64,000 nucleotides of DNA. It comes from Nitrososphaerales archaeon (lineage in GTDB: Archaea; Thermoproteota; Nitrososphaeria; Nitrososphaerales; Gagatemarchaeaceae). The stretch is taken from NCBI GenBank assembly GCA_032906765.1, contig JAJTZB010000004.1:124001-188000 (forward strand), read 5' to 3'. A program made the translations under genes and the position numbers. Positions 50,728 to 59,392 of the stretch are shown here, in pieces. Positions within the stretch are counted from its first letter, which is position 1. Every line of letters begins with the position of its first letter. Under the pieces are notes generated by a model. The model saw only the letters and a list, made by a program, of their open reading frames with translations, was not told the DNA's origin and did not search any database.

Positions 50728-51651
50728 CTAAGATGACCTGGCGACTTCGCGAAATCTTCGTAAATCTTTCTGGCTATAGGAGAAGAAATCAGAGAGCATC
50801 CGATCGAGTTCTTTGGGTTCGGGGTTCTGGCGCTTGAGACCAACTACCTCTTCAAGTTCGTATGCTTTGCTGGCGGAGTCGACATATATCTTTAGCAAAC
50901 CAACTCCAAAGCGAGCGGCCTCGGTAATCAAGTACTCGGGGATGGGATGGGCAATGTCTGGAACCTCCACCACTAGGTAGGTATAGTGCGCCCACCTCTG
51001 GTGGGAGGCAGCCTCGTACACGCTCGCCAAATCGGTCAAATCAGAGAACCGCTTGATTTCGAAAGTGCTCACTTCTACAGATCTTTGCGGGAGCACGTCG
51101 AAGCGACTTACCTGGATTGAAGTGATGTCTGGTCTTGACCATTTGCCGAGCTGACCTTTCCGCACCTTCGATGCAGTGATCCTAGCCCAATACTCGTCGC
51201 CGTCATCTCTGACTTCTTTCCCCCAGTTTGCATCTAACCATTGTAAAGCCGGCTCGTACAGTTTGTCCTCGTCACCTACCAACATGGTAGCAAGAAGCGC
51301 GGAACCCGAACTCGATGCGGAGATGATAGGAGATGTTGTTTCCTTTCTAGATTCTGTTCGGCCAAATTCGCTCTGGAGGCGGTTTCTTCCTTTTTCAGTA
51401 ATCCTCCATATCCCGCGTGTCGACCTGTCAAGTTCTCCTTTGCTGACTAAGTGTTGCCTCACCCACTGAACGCGGTTGGTCCAGTAGTTTCCTGTACCCG
51501 ATGGGAGTTTGCGATTGAGGTCTTCGGTTGTCAGGTTGGGAAACAATCCAGTGACCAGTCGTACTGCCTCCTTCATCCTCAACTCGCCCCCTGACTCCGC
51601 TATGACTTTGAGAAGCGGCAATTCGACGTCCTTCTGCGCTGGTATGGGCAA
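50728..51651 (-). CDS. Mrr_N-domain restriction-like endonuclease
   Basis: A 307-residue protein. The N-terminal winged helix (DVELPLLKVIAESGGELRMK, then RVQWVRQHLVSKGELDRSTR and GIWRITEKGRNRL) is the Mrr_N domain. The C-terminal half carries a PD-(D/E)XK-like core: KWSRPDITSIQVSRFDVLPQ, then VSTFEIKRFSD (E-x-K). Such proteins cut modified or foreign DNA. It stands alone between two motif copies. Confidence 0.75.
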   Translation of the reverse strand: MPIPAQKDVELPLLKVIAESGGELRMKEAVRLVTGLFPNLTTEDLNRKLPSGTGNYWTNRVQWVRQHLVSKGELDRSTRGIWRITEKGRNRLQSEFGRTESRKETTSPIISASSSGSALLATMLVGDEDKLYEPALQWLDANWGKEVRDDGDEYWARITASKVRKGQLGKWSRPDITSIQVSRFDVLPQRSVEVSTFEIKRFSDLTDLASVYEAASHQRWAHYTYLVVEVPDIAHPIPEYLITEAARFGVGLLKIYVDSASKAYELEEVVGLKRQNPEPKELDRMLSDFFSYSQKDLRRFREVARSS

Positions 51652-51987
51652 CCTGCGGTAGACGACGAACGAGCTTTGGATTTAACCATTGCAGAACTGG
51701 AGAATCAGAATTGAGAGGGATTCCATGCACCTCCGCCGGGACATTTGGCTTGGGCGATTAGAGAGGCTTATTGCGTGACAGTCGGAGTGCCCAACCGGAA
51801 TGAATGCGCGCCGAGGCAGAGCCCGTGCAAGACCTTGCCTACGAGGACGTGTGGCAAGGCCACTATCACATTTCAGCGGCTCGGGCCCAGCGTGACCTTC
51901 GTCCCGTGAAGCTCCCCTCTGAAAGAAGCAAGTCTTCTTCCAACTCTACAATGTTCAATGGCGCAGGAACCGTGAATCTATTGGAAC
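51652..51987. other. Intergenic stretch carrying motif copy 10
   Basis: 336 bases without a convincing gene. It holds the promoter of the Mrr-like gene (minus-strand TTAAAT near 51682), motif copy 10, and otherwise GC-rich sequence in which I see no RNA gene or protein match. Confidence 0.5.
51712..51752 (+). repeat. Dispersed intergenic motif, copy 10
   Basis: Core at 51717-51737 reads GGGATTCCATGCACCTCCGC plus C, with one extra base, then GGGACATTTGG. Lies in the space before the SLATT gene end. Confidence 0.6.
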
Positions 51988-52878
51988 TTATTTTTGCAAG
52001 AACTTTTCGAGATTCAACCCCCTTCTCCATTGCCACATTTGATGCTCACGAGAAACCAGACGCTCGGTTTCTTCGACTAGACCAAGGAACTCCTGTTTCG
52101 TTGTTGCGTCCTCCATTGTTTTTGCGATTTCCTCGAGTGATTCGTGTGAGTACTCGTAGGGCTCCACCAATTCGTCGTAACGTCTGCTTTGTGCCCAGCC
52201 AATCAAGCTTGAGATGGTTGTGGCTATGATGGTCAGGAGGACCGATGCTCCGAAAGAAACCTCTAAGAATCCCACTACTGCAATGACTACGCCAGCTCCC
52301 TGCAGGAGTGTCGCAGCGAAGGCATAGACAGTTGACAGCTGTTGGTTTCGTTTCGCTTTCGCCAAGTACCACTTACTCTGGTCGAGAACTCTCTCTTTGA
52401 TGTAGACCTCGCGTTGTTGCTCCCATGGAGCACGCCGCAGATGTTTCATGGTATCAGTCGTTTCGTCTTCGAGTTTTGCTGCGTCGACTAGACCCAATGT
52501 CTTGGTGTATCTAGACCTGGCGAATGTTACTTGTTCAACAAGATTCCTAGCGGAATCGTCTTCGGTCTCGAAACCAGCCGATGCCGTGGCGTATTGCCAC
52601 TGCATGCTCTTCGCTGTCTCGGCGACCGCGCGCGCCTCGAACCACTTTCTCTCAAAGCGGAAGATTTGGCGACTAACCTGTGCTACCATCCCTACTACTA
52701 GAAGTAGGATTATTGTCAGGACGAGACCCTGCGAGAGCACCTCAAAGACAGCACTCCAACCTGAAACAATTGATACGCCAACGCTTCCGCCGAGCTCTAG
52801 GAGGACGGTGACTCTCGTCCAAAGTTCGTTCCTTCGCGCGATTCTAGAGGCTATCGAGTGCGTGTCTCTGGGTTGCAA
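51988..52878 (-). CDS. SLATT/DUF4231 membrane effector
   Basis: A 296-residue protein with two pairs of transmembrane helices: GGSVGVSIVSGWSAVFEVLS with LVLTIILLLVVGMVAQVS, and LLQGAGVVIAVVGFLEVSFG with ASVLLTIIATTISSLIGW. Between them is the conserved block WFEARAVAETAKSMQWQYAT typical of SLATT/DUF4231 domains. SLATT proteins are predicted pore-forming effectors in nucleotide-signalling and NLR-like immune systems. Its start is 18 bases after the stop of the large TIR protein, so the two form an operon. Confidence 0.82.
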   Translation of the reverse strand: MQPRDTHSIASRIARRNELWTRVTVLLELGGSVGVSIVSGWSAVFEVLSQGLVLTIILLLVVGMVAQVSRQIFRFERKWFEARAVAETAKSMQWQYATASAGFETEDDSARNLVEQVTFARSRYTKTLGLVDAAKLEDETTDTMKHLRRAPWEQQREVYIKERVLDQSKWYLAKAKRNQQLSTVYAFAATLLQGAGVVIAVVGFLEVSFGASVLLTIIATTISSLIGWAQSRRYDELVEPYEYSHESLEEIAKTMEDATTKQEFLGLVEETERLVSREHQMWQWRRGLNLEKFLQK

Positions 52879-52896
52879 GGATTGCTCCAGTTCAAA

Positions 52897-55800
52897 TCAG
52901 GCTGCACGAGCAGGTTCAATGCCAGAGTTGTGTTCGGCCAACTTCGTCGCAACCTTCCCGCAGACTGCCTCGAAGTCGGCTTGGTCAAACTCAAGCCTGT
53001 CGAGCGGCTGTATCGTAAAGCCAATGTGAAGCCCCTTCTCCATAATGGGGATTACGGGTTTTCCCAGACCCAGAGCAATCCCGACTTCTTGATCTACGCC
53101 GCTTGAGGGATTTGCCTTCGTGTAAATTGCAACGACGTAGTCGGACTCTTGGATCTTCACCCTGACCTTGTCCTGAATCGGCGTGCCTGGACTCAACTCC
53201 TCCTCTGCCGCATACACCCTCATGTTCTTCTTCAGGAGCGCGTCTCTCAGGGTATTCTTGAATGACTCGTCGGCAAAAGAGTGAGCTATGAAGACAAGGG
53301 CTCTCTCCGGCGGCCTCGCCCTCGCGCCCGATTCTATCCGAGTTAAGAGGTCCTCGACTCCTCTCTTGTAGCTCCCCATGAAGTCTATCACGAATCTGCC
53401 GATGATTGCATCGGGAACTTCGCACTTCTTGTACATTATCGGGAGGACCGATATCTTCTTCTCTTCTAGCTCTTTGACTAGTTCTACGATGAGATCTTCC
53501 CGGACCCAAGCCGACTTTACGGAGTCTTGGCTCAGCACGACTCCTAGGCTGTCGCCTTCCTCCATCTGCGGATGATTGACAGGGCGGATTGGATTCCCAT
53601 CTTTGAGGTCGAAGTTGTCAGCCCAGACCTCGACCCTGTAGCCCCGGAGGTCCGTCGCCAGCTTCTCGACGAACGCTCTGTCTTTGCCGGAGTGGGCTAA
53701 AGCGATGCGCGGCGGGTTCTCTTTGTTGAACTTGAATATTCTCTTGAGGTGTATGTAGCTTCCGCTCACATCGTCTAGCGAGTAGGACACGACTAGGCCT
53801 AACTGTCCTGCCTTCTCCTCGTCCAGCTCAACGGCTAAGTAAAAACAGAAATCTCTGTAGGAAACGGATCTCGAGTAGTAGCTTTGGATGAATTCTGCGT
53901 CTCCTACTCTAATCTTGCCCGGCGGCATCCCGTCGACCACCGTCTTGGCGACGCTAAGTTGGAAGGGAATTCCAGAGAGTTCTGCCTTGTTGGGCGGCCC
54001 CGTCAGATTGAAGTAGAGACTCGTGCCCGTTCCTTCGGGTACGATATACAGAGATTTCAGCAGGAGGAGGTAGCCCGCATTCATCTTTCTGGTCAAATCG
54101 GCGGTAAGAGAGATTACTTCTCTCAAATCCGATGCCTCCCTGCCGGGGGTCTGGACTCCTCCCGCAAGACCAGCCTCTACTCGCAGAAGGCTGTCATGGT
54201 ACCTTGTGATGTCTTGGACCGTCGCCGGATGGAAGATTTTGCAGAAGATTTGTTGCCAGCAACCCGGGGAGTCTTCAGAACCATTCGTCATCAGCCTCAC
54301 TAGGTCCGAGAGAGAGAGCAGGTCAGTCTCGCGAGACCAGCTTGCTCTCCTCTGTTGGTTCGCGTTGACGGACGCCAGGATTTTCTCACGGGACTTGGCG
54401 TCTGCGTGCTTGAGGCGGTTGGGGAAGTCCCCGTAGACCAAGGTCATGACGTTGTTCACGAAGATTCGAGTCTTCTTCTCGATGAATTCGCGGAGTTCGC
54501 CGACGCATTCCTCGCTCTTCCCCGCAATCCATTTGTCTCTTGCCTCAACCAGGGCTTTCGCGTCTTCGTTGTCGAGCCCATTTGAGCTAACGTGGACCCA
54601 GCTCAGGGCGTGGTATTCCTTTCTTACGAACTCAAAGAGGGTCTTGAACGCCCGGTTATAGCTCCCGATGGTATTCCAGAAGTTGTCCGGGTGCACACAG
54701 TCTTCTTCGTCCATGATTCTCCTCTGAAAGTCCGCGACGTCGTCGGGGAAGTTCCAGAAATTCTCCCAGAAAGTGAGGTCAACATGGTCGGCAGGAGATT
54801 CGTCAGACCGCTCTACGAAGGTGACAAAAAACTGAGTCAGAACGTTCAGTGACTCGATGCATTTGCTCAATACCTCTCGGTTGGTAGTACGTTCCGTGTA
54901 ATATGCCAGAGCTTCCACAATCTCCGTGTGTAGGGCCAGTATCTTGGCCAACATGTCTCGGGAGTCGGCCTCGCATTCTTCGGAGAAGGCCTTGATTTGT
55001 TCAATCTCCTTGCTCATCCTGAACTGTTGCCTGATTACCTGCGGGATGCCGTAGATTTTGAAAAGGTAGTCGTCCAGAGAAAGTGGATACTGCTCAGCAA
55101 TCGCCTTGCTCACGTCTTCGAGCTCCTGGCAAACAGCCCACGAGTGCTGGTGGTCGCCGTCGTCAACTCTCGAAATCAAGAGGGCGCTTTCAAGCGCCTT
55201 GAGGTAGAACAGGCGCCCCTGCGTTTCGAGTTCCCTGAGATAGGGAAGGTTCCTTGCCTCTGCGATGTCTTCGTCTCTTAGCCTCTTTGTTCTCTCGTTC
55301 CTGAAAATGTCTGTCAGAAGCCTGATACAGATGCTCCTGTTCCGTTGGTCGCCCTTTATTCTATCCTCCAGCAGCGTCCTGAACCGATTGCTGAGAGTCT
55401 GGTTGCGTTGGAACACTCCTCTAATCTTCGAGAGTATCTCCGCGGGTATCTTCACGGGGTCGAAGGCGAGCGCGGTGAAGTCGTCGTGATCGAATTGGAA
55501 CTCGAGCCTTTCCATGAACTTGCGAAACGTGAGCTCCTCTTTGTGCACCACCAGGTTGGTGTAGACCTGCTCCACATAGTCCACCCTTATCGCCCGCTTT
55601 ACTTCTGGGTTGGGATAGAACGACTCCAGCCTTTTGTTGAGCATCTCGTTGGCCTCATCTACGGTGATCGGCGCTATTGTCTCTCTGCGGACCAGAGATG
55701 CGGAGTAGCTCGAGTCTGAGGAGATGGTTTCCTTCCAGGACAGAGCTCCTGCGACGTAGAAGCCCAATTTCCCAGATACATCGTCGAAGTACTCGTCCTT

Positions 55801-56865
55801 CGGGGCCTGGAGGTACTTCAGAAACGTGAGCGCTGCAGGAGCATCAACGTCCAACTTGTTCAGATTGTCAATGAACACCAAAATCCCGTTGAACTTCGGC
55901 TTCTGGCCCAACCTTCTCATGAGCTCCTTCAGGGATAGTTCTTGACCGCTTTCCCCCAGCCCCAGAATTCTCCTCAGTTCGGCCGCAAACTGTTCTTCGA
56001 AGGCGGCCCTGAAGCCGTCGAAGTTCCCGTAGCCGCTCAGCCTAAGGAACGCGGTGTCTATCTGACGTAGGGCCGCCGCGCGCTGTAAATACTGCAGGAT
56101 GGCCGATTTGCCTGAACCGTATATCCCGAAGAAGACGGTACTCTTGAATAGCTCCTGCGGCAGCTCGTCCATGTATCGAATGTATTTCTGGAACAAAGGT
56201 GTCTTGACAATTACCGAGTCAAAGCGCTGAGGCTCGATGCCATAGAGCCCCTGCCTCTCCTTGAACGGGTTCGCGGTCAGGTGTAGCTTTTCCCACCATT
56301 CCAATCTCTCCTCCGTGTCAATCTCCTCGGGGAGCTTGACTGGCTCTTGAAACTCCTTGCCGTCGATGACTGAAGGAAGGGCAGCGATTTTGGCCATCTT
56401 CTCCTCGAGTGTCCGGTCGGCCTCCTCGATTGCTCGTTCGTTTTCTAACCTCGTGCCCTGTGTTTTCAGCTCCTTCTCGAGCTGGGCACGGACCTGTTCA
56501 CGAATCGACTCCAAGAAATCGCCCCGCCGCACCTGGGCGTAGTCTATATCTGGCCCTGTGTGCCTGGCCTCGATAGCGTCTTGGAATGGCTCTGGATTGA
56601 GACGCTTCTCCTTCATCAATCCGTTCGACAGTACCTCGTCTAGTTTCTCCCTTGTGGTTATCTGCGACCTCCTGATGAGGAACCAGACCGTCTCTGCCGC
56701 TATCTCGCTGTCGCGTGGGTATCCCTGTCCAGACTCACCGTACCTCACCAGAAAGTATTCTCGTTTCTTGTCACGATATTTCTTTTGATCGAATGGGGAG
56801 GAAGTTAGCAGTTCGAGATTGTTATCATCGCGGATGAACCCATGGATGAGTTCGAGGCGATCCAA
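52897..56865 (-). CDS. Large P-loop NTPase with two C-terminal TIR domains
   Basis: A 1322-residue protein. Order: a unique N-terminal region with a coiled coil (about 110-170); a P-loop NTPase with Walker A FFGIYGSGKSAILQYL (about 246) and Walker B NGILVFIDNLNKL (about 326); a long helical middle; TIR 1 (about 1049-1185, PPRIALAHSGKDRAFVEKLA onward); and TIR 2 (about 1187-1315, ALVFIAHSFADESFKNTLRD onward). TIR 2 keeps a probable catalytic Glu in GVDQEVGIALGLGKPVIPI; TIR 1 has WVREDLIVELV at that place. This layout suggests an NLR-like antiviral sensor that consumes NAD or makes a nucleotide signal, with the downstream SLATT protein as membrane effector. Confidence 0.85.
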   Translation of the reverse strand: MDRLELIHGFIRDDNNLELLTSSPFDQKKYRDKKREYFLVRYGESGQGYPRDSEIAAETVWFLIRRSQITTREKLDEVLSNGLMKEKRLNPEPFQDAIEARHTGPDIDYAQVRRGDFLESIREQVRAQLEKELKTQGTRLENERAIEEADRTLEEKMAKIAALPSVIDGKEFQEPVKLPEEIDTEERLEWWEKLHLTANPFKERQGLYGIEPQRFDSVIVKTPLFQKYIRYMDELPQELFKSTVFFGIYGSGKSAILQYLQRAAALRQIDTAFLRLSGYGNFDGFRAAFEEQFAAELRRILGLGESGQELSLKELMRRLGQKPKFNGILVFIDNLNKLDVDAPAALTFLKYLQAPKDEYFDDVSGKLGFYVAGALSWKETISSDSSYSASLVRRETIAPITVDEANEMLNKRLESFYPNPEVKRAIRVDYVEQVYTNLVVHKEELTFRKFMERLEFQFDHDDFTALAFDPVKIPAEILSKIRGVFQRNQTLSNRFRTLLEDRIKGDQRNRSICIRLLTDIFRNERTKRLRDEDIAEARNLPYLRELETQGRLFYLKALESALLISRVDDGDHQHSWAVCQELEDVSKAIAEQYPLSLDDYLFKIYGIPQVIRQQFRMSKEIEQIKAFSEECEADSRDMLAKILALHTEIVEALAYYTERTTNREVLSKCIESLNVLTQFFVTFVERSDESPADHVDLTFWENFWNFPDDVADFQRRIMDEEDCVHPDNFWNTIGSYNRAFKTLFEFVRKEYHALSWVHVSSNGLDNEDAKALVEARDKWIAGKSEECVGELREFIEKKTRIFVNNVMTLVYGDFPNRLKHADAKSREKILASVNANQQRRASWSRETDLLSLSDLVRLMTNGSEDSPGCWQQIFCKIFHPATVQDITRYHDSLLRVEAGLAGGVQTPGREASDLREVISLTADLTRKMNAGYLLLLKSLYIVPEGTGTSLYFNLTGPPNKAELSGIPFQLSVAKTVVDGMPPGKIRVGDAEFIQSYYSRSVSYRDFCFYLAVELDEEKAGQLGLVVSYSLDDVSGSYIHLKRIFKFNKENPPRIALAHSGKDRAFVEKLATDLRGYRVEVWADNFDLKDGNPIRPVNHPQMEEGDSLGVVLSQDSVKSAWVREDLIVELVKELEEKKISVLPIMYKKCEVPDAIIGRFVIDFMGSYKRGVEDLLTRIESGARARPPERALVFIAHSFADESFKNTLRDALLKKNMRVYAAEEELSPGTPIQDKVRVKIQESDYVVAIYTKANPSSGVDQEVGIALGLGKPVIPIMEKGLHIGFTIQPLDRLEFDQADFEAVCGKVATKLAEHNSGIEPARAA

Positions 56866-57003
56866 CCCGCTTGGTATAAGCGGAATGTTATTTACGAGTG
56901 TTTGATGATAATCTTGGCGATTCCTGGTGCGTATGCGAGTCTCTTCTGAGAACCTTTCTCCAAACTCTTCTGAGACACATTAACATGTGACAGGCAAGCC
57001 TCG

Positions 57004-57047
57004 CCGTGAACAGGTGTTCATTGAACCTCCGCCGAGAAAATCGTATG
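57004..57047 (+). repeat. Dispersed intergenic motif, copy 11
   Basis: Core GTGTTCATTGAACCTCCGCC at 57014-57033, tail GAGAAAATCGTATG. Between the TIR-NTPase start and the DUF262 gene end. Confidence 0.65.
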
Positions 57048-57132
57048 ATTCTGGCTGTTGGTTTCATCCCTTCCCATCCTGGCGTGGAGAGGGCAGCGTA
57101 ACTATCCCATGGAATCCAATGCCAGACAGTCG

Positions 57133-58794
57133 TCAGCTCATGAGCTCTGACACTAGGGCCTTCGCTGTATCGGCAATCAAAGACGATCGCCTGTGCAAGA
57201 AGGATTCGAAGTCATCATCTAGAATTCCAAACTCCTTGAGGTCGCCTATGAGGTGACTTGATAGTGCTTCCGAGAGGTGGCTGTTCTTCTTTTGCAGCTC
57301 AGTGATGTACTCGCTGGGTGGTCGGTTCGAGAATCCGATGTTATCTCCCAAAGGCACAAGAGCAATATTAGCCATGCTGTTGATGTATGGTTTGACCTCT
57401 TTCTCGAAATCCTTGTCACCACCGTACTTTGTTTGTAGAAAGTCCTTTGGAAAGATGTGATGGAGGCTCCTGTTGTTCACCTCCGCGAAACTTGTCCCTA
57501 AGTTGATTCTTGTGTTGTTGACCAAGTTCAATGGTTCTTTGCTCCCTAGAATCCAAAGGATCGTTCGACTCACTGCAGACTGCGCACTGAACTCGGACTC
57601 CCTTACTTTCTTGGCGTCTAGCACTTGAATCTCGGTGAAGGGGTCGTGTGAGTTGTCAGACTTCAGCGCATTCATCTCAGTGATGTCAGCCTCAGCTTTG
57701 GGATTCTGTCCTTGAACGTATCTCTCAGACAATCCAACGTGGAGGACATAGCGCTTTAGCTTTCGTGCCGTTGTCGGGTCAACACTCGTAGCGGGTCTGT
57801 TGTAGAAGAAGGCTGTCAAAGGAGCCAGCATCACGTCATAGGGAAGGAACTTCGATGTAGGAACACCAAGGGTGTCTCTGGCTCGGTCTATCGCAATCTT
57901 CAGTGACTTCTCCATGATGTTCCACTCCGCCTCGAGCCTTTCTCCCGAACCCAGAATGTGCTCTCGAGAGATTCCGCCTTTGAGGCATGCTGAGAAACAC
58001 TGTAGAATCGTCCTATCGCTAATGGAGAACCCGCGGGCGTCAAGGAAGCCTGTGAGATCATTAATCCTATTTCTCAGATTGAATTTCTCTGTGTATGTTT
58101 TCGCTACCATGAGGTCTACTACTGTTAGTACCGTTCCGGTGTTATTCGTCCTCTCAAAGATTGTTGCGGCAGTTCCCAGATCCTGCCTGACGATAACCGT
58201 AGGCAATGCCAATTGGGTGAACCGTTCATACAGTTGGATGTACGATTGGATATTGTCATCGTGAGCGATGGTGGATTCGAGTTTCTTCAGAACGCCCATG
58301 TTCATGGAGGAACTCTTTGAAGGCCAGTCGATTTTGATTGCTTCGTCCACTGGCAACATCGTCTTGTCGTTCGTTGCGTCCGTGTTGCCTACCAAGTCAT
58401 TCTTGTTGATTAGTTTGAATTCCCTCGTTGCAAGGTTGTAGAACGCCCTGTATTGGTTGTGCTTGCGGCCACCTATCTGCAGGTTGTTCTTGAGAATGGT
58501 TAGAAGCGTAACAAGTCGCTGCTGTCCATCAAGTAAGTACCGAGCCTCAATGCCGTCTTTCAGATCTTGTAATGCCAGCCTCGCGGGGTTCAGTTCTTTC
58601 AGCCTTTCGGTAGTAGCCCAAACTAGAATAGATCCAATCGGGTACCCAAGACTGATACTCTTGAGAAACTCCATGATTTGCTCTTCACCCCAAATGAATG
58701 CTCTCTGGAAGTCTGGAATGCGCAGAGTCCCATTATGCATTTCTGACAACAGCGCCGTCAGCTTTACTGTGTCCACCTCGGGCAGAGCTGGCAT
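57133..58794 (-). CDS. DUF262-HNH protein (GmrSD-like type IV restriction)
   Basis: A 553-residue protein. DUF262 signature blocks are GTLRIPDFQRAFIWGEEQIM and ARYLLDGQQRLVTLLTIL (the DGQQR nucleotide site), with FERTNNTGTVLTVVDLMVA. The C-terminal part has an HNH-like core, NNRSLHHIFPKDFLQTKYGG. GmrSD-type enzymes use NTP and cut DNA with modified bases. Here both halves are in one chain. It is the last gene before the rRNA. Confidence 0.88.
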   Translation of the reverse strand: MPALPEVDTVKLTALLSEMHNGTLRIPDFQRAFIWGEEQIMEFLKSISLGYPIGSILVWATTERLKELNPARLALQDLKDGIEARYLLDGQQRLVTLLTILKNNLQIGGRKHNQYRAFYNLATREFKLINKNDLVGNTDATNDKTMLPVDEAIKIDWPSKSSSMNMGVLKKLESTIAHDDNIQSYIQLYERFTQLALPTVIVRQDLGTAATIFERTNNTGTVLTVVDLMVAKTYTEKFNLRNRINDLTGFLDARGFSISDRTILQCFSACLKGGISREHILGSGERLEAEWNIMEKSLKIAIDRARDTLGVPTSKFLPYDVMLAPLTAFFYNRPATSVDPTTARKLKRYVLHVGLSERYVQGQNPKAEADITEMNALKSDNSHDPFTEIQVLDAKKVRESEFSAQSAVSRTILWILGSKEPLNLVNNTRINLGTSFAEVNNRSLHHIFPKDFLQTKYGGDKDFEKEVKPYINSMANIALVPLGDNIGFSNRPPSEYITELQKKNSHLSEALSSHLIGDLKEFGILDDDFESFLHRRSSLIADTAKALVSELMS

Positions 58795-58920
58795 GGGGAC
58801 GGTTCGGTCTCCGGCTAATTATAACCATTCATTACGTCTGGAAAACAAAGCTCCGTGCGTGACTTCCGTGTGCTTTGGTTTGTATGATATCTTCGATTCC
58901 AAATCAGAAGAGTCGTTGCC

Positions 58921-58970
58921 GCGCATAGGGTTCATTGCGCCTCCGCCGGGAGATACCCATCCTGCGTTGG
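58921..58970 (+). repeat. Dispersed intergenic motif, copy 12
   Basis: Exact consensus core GGGTTCATTGCGCCTCCGCC at 58928-58947, tail GGGAGATACCCATCCTGCGT. GCGCA before and TGCGC within the core form a short inverted repeat. It lies directly beyond the 3' end of the 23S rRNA. Confidence 0.75.
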
Positions 58971-59126
58971 GAGATAGTTGGTCGACCGGCTGAACAAGTC
59001 GCCCTTGCGGGCTTCTTGCGTACACCGCGACTACTTCAAACCAGTCTTCTACTGGATCCCTTCTCTGTTCGCCCCTCCCTCCTTGCGGAGAGAGGTTTGG
59101 ACAAAAGGCTCACTCTTCTCGGGAGT

Positions 59127-59159
<33 letters not shown>

Positions 59160-59284
59160 ACGATTGCTTAGCTGCCCGGCGGCGCCCTCTCGGACGACCG
59201 GTACGCCAGAGGCAACGCCCCGCTGTTCCTCTCGTACTGGGCAGGGCTTCCCCTCAGTGAACCACCGCTTCCATCAGGTAGAGG

Positions 59285-59329
<45 letters not shown>

Positions 59330-59392
59330 GATGGGCGAGCAGCCCCACCCTTGGCCCCTGCTGCAGGACCAGGATGGGAAGAGCCGACATCG

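Noticed and set aside
51804-52229. A plus-strand frame overlapping the SLATT gene end.
   Set aside because: The overlapping SLATT protein has clear family motifs; this frame has none and shares its sequence in antisense.
58928-58947. The dispersed motif as a tRNA T-arm or tRNA fragment (it contains GGTTCATT).
   Set aside because: The flanks do not form a five-base T-stem, the invariant A58 position is T, and no other tRNA arms are nearby in any copy.
30411-58970. The reverse strand of the motif as a conserved gene start (it reads GGCGGAGGCGCAATGAACCC, with a Shine-Dalgarno-like GGAGG before ATG).
   Set aside because: The ATG is changed to ACG or ATA in several copies, the flanking frames are not conserved, and indels shift the frame between copies.
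27631-58970. The motif array as a CRISPR or as classical integron attC sites.
   Set aside because: Spacing is 0.8-6 kb with genes between, so it is not CRISPR. The attC core GTTRRRY and its long imperfect stem are not present. Only the cassette-like arrangement is similar.
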